Of a DNA stretch of 64,000 bases, positions 53,929 to 61,000 are shown piece after piece. Under the pieces are notes generated by a model, which saw nothing but the letters and a program-made list of their open reading frames with translations, ran no database searches and had not been told where the DNA came from. Position numbers and translations under genes: made by a program. How positions within the stretch are numbered: position 1 is the first letter of the stretch; each line of letters starts with the position of its first letter. The DNA comes from Paenibacillus sp. FSL K6-3182 (GTDB lineage: Bacteria; Bacillota; Bacilli; Paenibacillales; Paenibacillaceae): contig NZ_CP150265.1 in assembly GCF_037976325.1 (NCBI RefSeq), forward strand, positions 1,607,501 through 1,671,500, in the 5' to 3' direction.

Positions 53929-54426
53929 CTAGCTTTCTAAATCTTCTGTTTTTGTATGCACGCTGTCTTCTTCATTATCTCGAATGGTCTTTTGCAAAAC
54001 GAGGCAAGAAACGATTAAGAAAGCACCGGCAATCGCGTAGTAGCCTTTGACATAAAGCGGCTCCTCTAGCGTGTAAATACCTATATATTGAGCGAGAATA
54101 GCAATGATAAAGCCAGCCCAAGCCATGAACGAAAAAGCGGGTGTATTGCGGCTTCTGTAGCCCGGGTTGTAGTCTTTGAGAAACTTATCCTCGTCATTGT
54201 CGCGCGCAACCTTCTGCAGAAGAAATGAAGTGATAATTAAAAGTATGCCGGTTACAGCGTAATACCCTTGCACAGACATTGGCTGTTTAAGCGTGTAAAT
54301 ACCGATGAATTCGAAGCCACATGCTATAAGAAAAGCTGCCCAAGCCATGAAGGTATATGTTGGGGTATTGCGGCGGCGATAAAAATTTGCTGGTTTGCGT
54401 ACTTGCATCGTTTCCATTTTTTCCAT
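53929..54426 (-). CDS. YiaA/YiaB-like membrane protein with internal duplication
   Basis: 165-residue protein made of two homologous halves, each RNTPT/A-xxFMAWAxFxIA...GIYTL followed by KGYYAIxGxxLIxxxxLQK-x-RDNxED. This is the YiaA/B two-helix domain repeated twice, giving four membrane helices. GGAGGC precedes the ATG. Function of the family is unknown. Confidence 0.85.
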   Translation of the reverse strand: MEKMETMQVRKPANFYRRRNTPTYTFMAWAAFLIACGFEFIGIYTLKQPMSVQGYYAVTGILLIITSFLLQKVARDNDEDKFLKDYNPGYRSRNTPAFSFMAWAGFIIAILAQYIGIYTLEEPLYVKGYYAIAGAFLIVSCLVLQKTIRDNEEDSVHTKTEDLES

Positions 54427-54535
54427 TTGAGAAAGCCTCCCGAGTCGATTTGTTGTTCATGTCTTTAGTTTACATCATATTCCAAAACGTAAAAGTACCA
54501 ACTTATTGTAGTACCAGGTACTAGTAAGAAAGGAA

Positions 54536-54564
54536 TTGACAATGAGAATGGTTATCATTAGAAT
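54536..54564 (+). promoter_or_regulatory. Fur-controlled promoter of the AraC gene
   Basis: TTGACA at 54536-54541, a 17-base spacer and TAGAAT at 54559-54564. The spacer holds TGAGAATGGTTATCA (54543-54557), 13 of 15 matches to the Fur 7-1-7 consensus. Confidence 0.75.
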
Positions 54565-54690
54565 GCTTGTTAATATGCTCTGCAAGGAACCATACATAAA
54601 AGGCTGAACCATCATGATCAAGTAGTCGGCTTTTCTTCGGTCGATCTGTGAGCAGCACAAAGTAAACGCTAGAGGAGCTGAACTCGGAAA

Positions 54691-56640
54691 GTGGAGTGGA
54701 ATGATCTTATTAGGCTTTGGAACCACGCCTCAATTAAGGTGTTGGATGTTCGTCACCATAGGATGAAACTTGGCGATAGGCTGCAATCCTACCGTCTTCC
54801 AGCAAGCGGATTCTTATATACGACTATTGGCAGCGCAAATGTATGTTTGGACGGTCATCTATATAAGGCGGAGCGATTTCATGTACTGCATGGGGGCAAA
54901 GGAATGTGCTTGGATATAGACAGGCTGGAGGAGAATTTTGATTATTACTTAATCTTCTATAAAGCACTTATTCCGCATCCTTGCAGGCAAGAGATTTTAT
55001 CACTTATTGAAAATAACAACCCGTTCCATATGCAATATGGCTTCGCCCCGCAATACCCGATCCCACTGTTTCGAATGGTTAACGTAATGGCACAAGAGTG
55101 GCAAATATCGCATTCTTTGGAGAGGTTTCATGTCAATACGTTATTTCATCAATTTGTTTATGAGGTATTCATTCAGCTGCAAAAGCAAGATGTATCTCTA
55201 TCGAAGCCCGACCTAGCAGCACAAGCGCTTCGTTATATTCATGATCATTATATGGAGCCGATTACGCTTGAGCAGTTGGCGCAGGCCTTAAGCTATAGCG
55301 CCAAAAACTTGTCCAAGGTGTTTAAAAAGGAAACAGGGCATAGTCTCATTGATTATGTCATTCAGGTGAGAATTGATCATGCGAAGGAGCTAATGAAAAA
55401 TACGAGCGCGACCATTCAGGAAATTGCGGAAAGCGTTGGTTATTCCGATCGCTTATATTTTACACGGATATTCAAAAAGGTTGCTGGCGTTTCTCCAGGT
55501 AGGTTTAAGGACAGTTTGAAAAATACTAGAAGCGGCGCAGATCGTCTATATAGATCGAGCCGATCGTCCATTGTTCCAGGGAGGCTCCGGCGTTACAATG
55601 TGTATCGTTATGATAATCATTATCAATACAAAGGAGAGAATCAATTGCCCATGTACAAAGGATTGAAATTATCAATGGCAGCAACCCTGTTGTTTTGTTT
55701 TGCTTTATTTATGAGTGCATGTTCTACGGGGACGTTAAATACAAATACGGCAACCGTGGAATCAAAATTAACGACGAAGGGGGAAGCAGCTCCTTCCAAT
55801 AAGCCGCAAACGGAAGCTCAGACTAGAGTAATCACAACGATAAAAGGTGATATCGAAATTCCTTCGCATCCCGAACGGATCGTTGTTGATCTGTACTTGG
55901 GCAGCTTTATTGCACTAAATGTTAAACCAATCGGAACGCCAGAATTGAATTTGAAAAATCCGTATTTTTCAGAGGCGCTTGCAGGTGTGGAGAATATTGG
56001 AGAATACGAGAGTGTATCGCTAGAGAAAATAATAGATTTGCAGCCGGATATGATCGTTACAGGAAATGAAGCAGCTTATGAGCAGTATAGCAAAATTGCT
56101 CCGACGATCGTTGTTCCTTATGGCGAACTAAAAAATACGCATGAAGAATTGACCTATTTCGGCAAATTGTTAGGGAAAGAGGCAGAAGCGGAAGCATGGT
56201 TAGCTGATTACGACCAGCGTATTGCAGCAGCCAAAGCAAAGGTTGAAAGTATTATTCCAAGCGATGCTGTGTTTTCAGTCATGCAGGATTGGGGAGGGAA
56301 TACGGGCGTATTCGGCGATAATTTCGGCAGGGGCGGACAAGCAGTCTATCAAGCACTTGGACTTAAGCCGCCAGCTAAAGTAGCGGAGCAGCTGATGAAG
56401 GAGCAAATTGTTGAGGTTTCTGGAGAGAAGCTGTCTGACTTTGCAGGGGATTATATTATATTAACGTCTGATACGCTAACGCTAGCAGATTTGAAAACCG
56501 AGCCGATCTGGAAGCTGATTGATGCAGTTAAAAATGATCGTGTCTATATTTGGAGTAAGGAACGCTCATGGTATTTTGATCCGATTGCTACGCTATCACA
56601 GACAGAGGAACTAGCTAATTGGCTCGCAGGTGCGAAATAA
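54691..56640 (+). CDS. AraC-family regulator reading in frame into an iron-siderophore-binding lipoprotein
   Basis: A single 649-codon frame with no internal stop. Residues 1-~285 are an AraC regulator (cupin-like N-terminus, helix-turn-helix pair near 180-275: LEQLAQALSYSAKNLSKVFKK, GYSDRLYFTRIFKK). Residues 321-649 are a FhuD/FecB-type binding lipoprotein with its own signal peptide and lipobox (MSAC) and PERIVVDLYLGSF, DLQPDMIVTG. The joining 35 codons contain a complete promoter and a perfect Fur box. The expected reading is two genes whose separating stop codon is missing; the C-terminal part is also started separately (see 55651). AraC-SBP fusions do exist (Btr type) but those lack an internal signal peptide. 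GTG start with GAGGAG upstream. Confidence 0.8.
   Translation: MEWNDLIRLWNHASIKVLDVRHHRMKLGDRLQSYRLPASGFLYTTIGSANVCLDGHLYKAERFHVLHGGKGMCLDIDRLEENFDYYLIFYKALIPHPCRQEILSLIENNNPFHMQYGFAPQYPIPLFRMVNVMAQEWQISHSLERFHVNTLFHQFVYEVFIQLQKQDVSLSKPDLAAQALRYIHDHYMEPITLEQLAQALSYSAKNLSKVFKKETGHSLIDYVIQVRIDHAKELMKNTSATIQEIAESVGYSDRLYFTRIFKKVAGVSPGRFKDSLKNTRSGADRLYRSSRSSIVPGRLRRYNVYRYDNHYQYKGENQLPMYKGLKLSMAATLLFCFALFMSACSTGTLNTNTATVESKLTTKGEAAPSNKPQTEAQTRVITTIKGDIEIPSHPERIVVDLYLGSFIALNVKPIGTPELNLKNPYFSEALAGVENIGEYESVSLEKIIDLQPDMIVTGNEAAYEQYSKIAPTIVVPYGELKNTHEELTYFGKLLGKEAEAEAWLADYDQRIAAAKAKVESIIPSDAVFSVMQDWGGNTGVFGDNFGRGGQAVYQALGLKPPAKVAEQLMKEQIVEVSGEKLSDFAGDYIILTSDTLTLADLKTEPIWKLIDAVKNDRVYIWSKERSWYFDPIATLSQTEELANWLAGAK
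55571..55625 (+). promoter_or_regulatory. Fur-controlled promoter inside the AraC/lipoprotein frame
   Basis: TTGTTC at 55571-55576, 17-base spacer, TACAAT at 55594-55599, and a perfect 15-base Fur box TGATAATCATTATCA at 55611-55625 just after the expected start. The lipoprotein gene should therefore be iron-repressed on its own transcript. Confidence 0.85.
55651..56640 (+). CDS. Iron-siderophore ABC transporter binding lipoprotein (internal start)
   Basis: 330-residue product beginning at ATG 55651 (TTG 55645 is possible) after AAAGGAGAG at 55630-55638. It has a basic signal peptide, lipobox MSAC, and a FhuD/FecB-type helical-backbone binding domain. This frame is nested in-phase inside the longer AraC frame at 54691. 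No matching FecCD-type permease or ATPase genes lie in the window. Confidence 0.85.
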   Translation: MYKGLKLSMAATLLFCFALFMSACSTGTLNTNTATVESKLTTKGEAAPSNKPQTEAQTRVITTIKGDIEIPSHPERIVVDLYLGSFIALNVKPIGTPELNLKNPYFSEALAGVENIGEYESVSLEKIIDLQPDMIVTGNEAAYEQYSKIAPTIVVPYGELKNTHEELTYFGKLLGKEAEAEAWLADYDQRIAAAKAKVESIIPSDAVFSVMQDWGGNTGVFGDNFGRGGQAVYQALGLKPPAKVAEQLMKEQIVEVSGEKLSDFAGDYIILTSDTLTLADLKTEPIWKLIDAVKNDRVYIWSKERSWYFDPIATLSQTEELANWLAGAK

Positions 56641-56711
56641 ACGAATCGTTGAAAGCATTGATAGAGATAACAAAAGTCAGTTTTGTACAAAAAAATGGTG
56701 ACTTTTGTCCA

Positions 56712-56769
56712 TTGTCACAATGTGGATGGTATCCTAAACTTTAATAAGTGATAGTGATAATCAATATCA
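56712..56769 (+). promoter_or_regulatory. Fur-controlled promoter of the FNR gene
   Basis: TTGTCA at 56712-56717, a 17-base spacer, TAAACT at 56735-56740, and Fur box TGATAATCAATATCA (56755-56769), 14 of 15 matches. Confidence 0.8.
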
Positions 56770-56807
56770 AAAATAAATTGATCATGACTGACGTTTGGAG
56801 GCAAACG

Positions 56808-57848
56808 ATGAACGAACAATTGGAACTCTATGATGTAACGATAATTGGTGGTGGCCCAGGTGGGTTATATACCACTTTCTATAGCGGCATGCGCGATTTA
56901 AAAACGAAATTAATTGAAGCGCAGGATCAACTCGGCGGGCGAATGCTCACTTATCCTGAGAAAATTATTTGGGATGTAGGCGGGGTAACACCGATTCGCT
57001 GCGAACAATTAATTGCGCAATTGATCCAACAAGCCAAAACCTTTGATCCGACGATCGTGCTCGGACAGCAAATTACGGACTATGAACGATTGGCTGATGG
57101 AACATTTATGCTGACTTCATTAACCGGCGAGAAGCATCATACAAGAACGGTCATTATGGCAATCGGTTACGGAATAAAAAAATTAGCGAAGCTGGAGATT
57201 GAAGGGGCTGACCGCTATGAGGTAACGAACTTGTACTATACCGTACAGGAGCTGGAAAAATTCCGCGATAAGCGAGTGCTCATTTCCGGCGGCGGCGATT
57301 CCGCAGTAGACTGGGCTAATGAGCTGGAATCCATTGCAGCCAGCGTAACGGTCGTGCATCGCCGCGACAGCTTCGGCGGGCATGAAAGAAATGTTTCCAG
57401 GATGAAACAATCCTCAGTAAATGTTCTTACGCCTTATCAAGTGCTTGCGCTTCATAGCAGTAATGGGGAAAGTATCGAGAAGGTAACGATTGCACATATG
57501 GAAACGGAGGAAAGGAAGCAGATTGAAGTCGATGCTGTCATCGTCAATCATGGAATGAAGAGTGATTTTGGGCCTATCCGTGATTGGGGTCTTGATATGG
57601 GAGTATGGAATGCAAACGTTGGGGAGCGGATGGCTACTAATATTCCGGGCATCTTCGGCGCAGGCGATTTCGCTAGCTTTGGCAGCAAGGTTGGACTTAT
57701 TGCAGGAACGTTCACGGACGGCGTCTTGGCACTCAACAGCGCGAAGCTGTATATGGATCCGGAAGCTCCAGAGATGGCTTATGTTTCTTCTCATAACGAG
57801 CGTTTTAAGGAGAAAAATCGGGAGCTTGGCGTAGTAGAAGAAGAATAG
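56808..57848 (+). CDS. Ferredoxin-NADP reductase type 2 (YumC-like)
   Basis: 346-residue thioredoxin-reductase-like flavoprotein lacking the active-site CxxC. FAD motif [26 protein letters not shown] motif [11 protein letters not shown] and C-terminal [13 protein letters not shown] precedes ATG 56808; an ORF start 60 bases upstream has no binding site. Its Fur box and place next to a siderophore-binding protein suggest a role in reducing ferric siderophore or flavodoxin during iron limitation. Confidence 0.92.
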   Translation: MNEQLELYDVTIIGGGPGGLYTTFYSGMRDLKTKLIEAQDQLGGRMLTYPEKIIWDVGGVTPIRCEQLIAQLIQQAKTFDPTIVLGQQITDYERLADGTFMLTSLTGEKHHTRTVIMAIGYGIKKLAKLEIEGADRYEVTNLYYTVQELEKFRDKRVLISGGGDSAVDWANELESIAASVTVVHRRDSFGGHERNVSRMKQSSVNVLTPYQVLALHSSNGESIEKVTIAHMETEERKQIEVDAVIVNHGMKSDFGPIRDWGLDMGVWNANVGERMATNIPGIFGAGDFASFGSKVGLIAGTFTDGVLALNSAKLYMDPEAPEMAYVSSHNERFKEKNRELGVVEEE

Positions 57849-57912
57849 TATACCATTCGATTAGAAGGCGAGTGCTTCACAGCAATCAGCAGATTACCCA
57901 TATAAGTATAGA

Positions 57913-57941
57913 AACCCTCTGTCTAAGACAGGGGGTTTTTG
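57913..57941 (+). terminator. Terminator after the FNR gene
   Basis: AACCCTCTGTC pairs with GACAGGGGGTT around TAA (one G-U), followed by five T. Confidence 0.93.
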
Positions 57942-58099
57942 CATGCCTCTACACTTCGTAATATAACACCTATTATTTCTAGAAATGCACATCGATATGT
58001 AAGCGATTCCAAATTATGATGAAAGAGAATGAAGGATTTACATAAGCGAGTGCTTTCGAGATGCGTTTGCACTTGTATACCTTTGGGGAGGTTTGTGCA

Positions 58100-61000
58100 A
58101 TGAAACGTGCAAGGTCTATATTGGCATTCATGCTGGCGCTGCTGCTTATGCTTATGGCGGTTCCGGTCTATGCGGACGAGACGGCGGTAGTATCGGAAGG
58201 CGGGGGGCAGCCCGAGGCGGCTGTGTCATCCGTAACGGATTCAACCTATGTTCGCATCCAGAACAAATGGCAAAGCAATTATTTGTATGAGGATGAAAAT
58301 GGTATCGTACGGTACGGCTTTCCAAGCTATGAAGATGAGTCCTCGCAATGGCTCATCGAGGAGCATGATGGCAATAAGCGAATTCAAAACCGTGCAACCG
58401 GACATTACATTACGGTTTCAGAGGTTGGGAAGCGGCGCGATGCACTGATCAGCCGCGAGATAACGGAGAGTACGCTTGCAGACCAATGGACCATTCATGC
58501 GTCCAGCCGCGAGGGTTATGTGGTCATTAAAAGTGCAACTGTGCCGGAGAATGCCAATCTCGTTATTCATCAAGAGGATTTGCTCGGCTTTGCGGAAGTA
58601 AGCAATGACATCAATATAACGTTCGAGAGTCCGCAGTGGGCGCTCGAGCCAGTGGAGTCTGCTGCTCCAATTCGTCTTGCAAACAAGTTCCGAGCAGGAC
58701 AATATTTGTACGAGGGAGCCAATGGTTTCGTTGACTTTGGCGAGGTGCCTGCTGCGGATCGCAAATCTCATTGGGTGCTTGTCCCGGGAGCAACGCCGGA
58801 TTCCTATCGGATTAAAAACCGTGCAACCGGTCATTACATTACGCAAGGAATAGACTATGAGCCTATTAAAGCTATCGGACTGGACAACACGAATAAAAGC
58901 GAGTGGCTGGTAGCTGACACAGCGGGTGGAGATTTTATCACCTTCCAGAACGTTGCAGCTTATCAGGCGGTCCCATCGACCATTTACGTATTGAATACGC
59001 AGTTTTCTGATGACAAACATGTACGCTCGAACAGTTGGTCCGTTCTGGATCGAGACAATGCACACTGGCGAATAGAGCTGGCACCGGATACGCAGCCATA
59101 CCGTATCGTGAATTTTACAAATGAGAAGGTAGGTACTGCGTATTTGTATGAAGATGCTGGGCTGGCAAAGGTTGGTGCGCTGACAACACAAGCAGGCCAG
59201 AAATCATTTTATCAGTGGGTAAGGGAAGATTTTAACGGCAAAAAACGGCTGCGCAACTTAGCAACTGGTCATTATGTTACGCGTGCAGGAGTTAATGAGA
59301 TCAGTGATCCGCTTAAGGTATCTTCACTAACGGAAAGCTCTGCAGAGGATCAATGGTCCTTTAGCAAATCAGCCATTTATGATGACTATCAAAGCATTCA
59401 GAGCTATGTTGGTCAAGGCGAACATTTGCATATTCAAGACAATACGGGCGCAGCCCAAGCAAGTGCAATTCAGCCAAATGAGAATGCGGCGCAATGGTTG
59501 TTTGAAGACCCAGCATTTAGCGGGGATGGCTCGCCGCAATATATTCGAATTCAGAATGAATGGCAAAATTTCTTCTTATATGAGGATGCAGCAGGACAGC
59601 TGAAATACGGCAATGTCTCTGAAGGCGATTATAAGGGACAATGGTTAGTTGAACGTTTTAACGGTCGCAAACGCATCCAGAATAGAGCAACAGGCCACTA
59701 CATTAATTTGCAAAATATGAAGGATGGACGCATGGATGTGTCTGAGGTGGCTGATGACTGGACGAGTGCGATTTGGGTCATCGAAGATGCCGGCGGCTCA
59801 AAGCTCATTCACAGCTTGCAGGATGCTAATGATGTTATTGGACAACAAAAGTATATTAGCTTGCAAAATCTGACGAAATACGCGGAATACGGCGTAATTA
59901 ATCCAGGATGGGGAAGCCCTAAATGGAAGTTTATACCTGTGACAGACGCGGCGTTAACGAATGTAAGACTTAAGAACAAGCAAACCGGCAGTTATTTGTA
60001 TGAAATGACCGCTGAGGGTGATGATCAAGGCAAGGTTAAGTATGGTGATCTTCCAGAAACGGATCTTAGCTCAGTTTGGTATTTGGAGCGCACGGGCGAT
60101 GGACCAACCTCGGTGCGGTTGAAAAACCTCAAGACTGGCCACTATGTGTCAATGGAGCACGTAGGCGGGGATGTTGAAAAGGATGCCCCGACACAGCAAA
60201 TTATCGCACAAGGCGGCATTCACGAGAGCTGGGGCAGCGTGAAGTGGAACATGGAACCTGGATCTTCTGATAAATTTGTAGTGCTGCGGAGTGGTTGGGC
60301 TCGTCATTTTCTATATTCAGATGGTGAGGGATATACGAAAGTAAGTAAGCTTGTTACTGATTCGGATAGCGCACAATATGCAGTTGAGCCGCTAGCACTT
60401 CCAGCGAAACCTTTGCCAGAGGCTCCGATTCGTATAAAAAATAAGGCAAACGGCCAATTTTTATATGAAAACAATGGAGGAATTGTTCTATATGGCAACT
60501 TGGCAGAGAACAACGGCTACAGTCATTGGATTATAGAGTCAGAGGGCGGGAAACAAAGGTTGAAAAACCGTGCTACAGGACATTACATGACAATGACCGG
60601 GGATTATGCTTTTATTGAGAGCAAGCAAGCCATTCAAGGCGATGCGTTCTTAGAGTGGGCAGTTGAAAGCACTCCGAGCGGTGCGGAATATATGATTCGC
60701 AGCTTGAATGGGAAATACGATGATGAGCTCATTCATGTTCAAAATAATGCAGGCTACGCAGAGCGTGGATTGTACCCAGCATCATTTGGATCGGTGCAGT
60801 GGACGTTTGAGAATGCGCCGGAGCAATTCGAGACGCCGTCAATGGGCGAGGAGAAGACGAATGACACGGCTACCCCAACATTTGACGACACGAACTATAT
60901 TCGTATTAAAGAAAAGTCAGGCACAGGTTATTTATATGAAAACAGCGGCAAGGTGCTCAGCGGCTCAGTGAGGGCAGATAACGCGAGCTCCCAATGGCTG

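Noticed and set aside
56670..56708. ACAAAAGTCA/TGACTTTTGT inverted repeat as terminator after the lipoprotein
   Set aside because: No T run follows and the loop is long; left uncalled.
58418..59191. 257-residue minus-strand ORF in the glucanase
   Set aside because: Antisense to repeated modules that clearly code on the plus strand.
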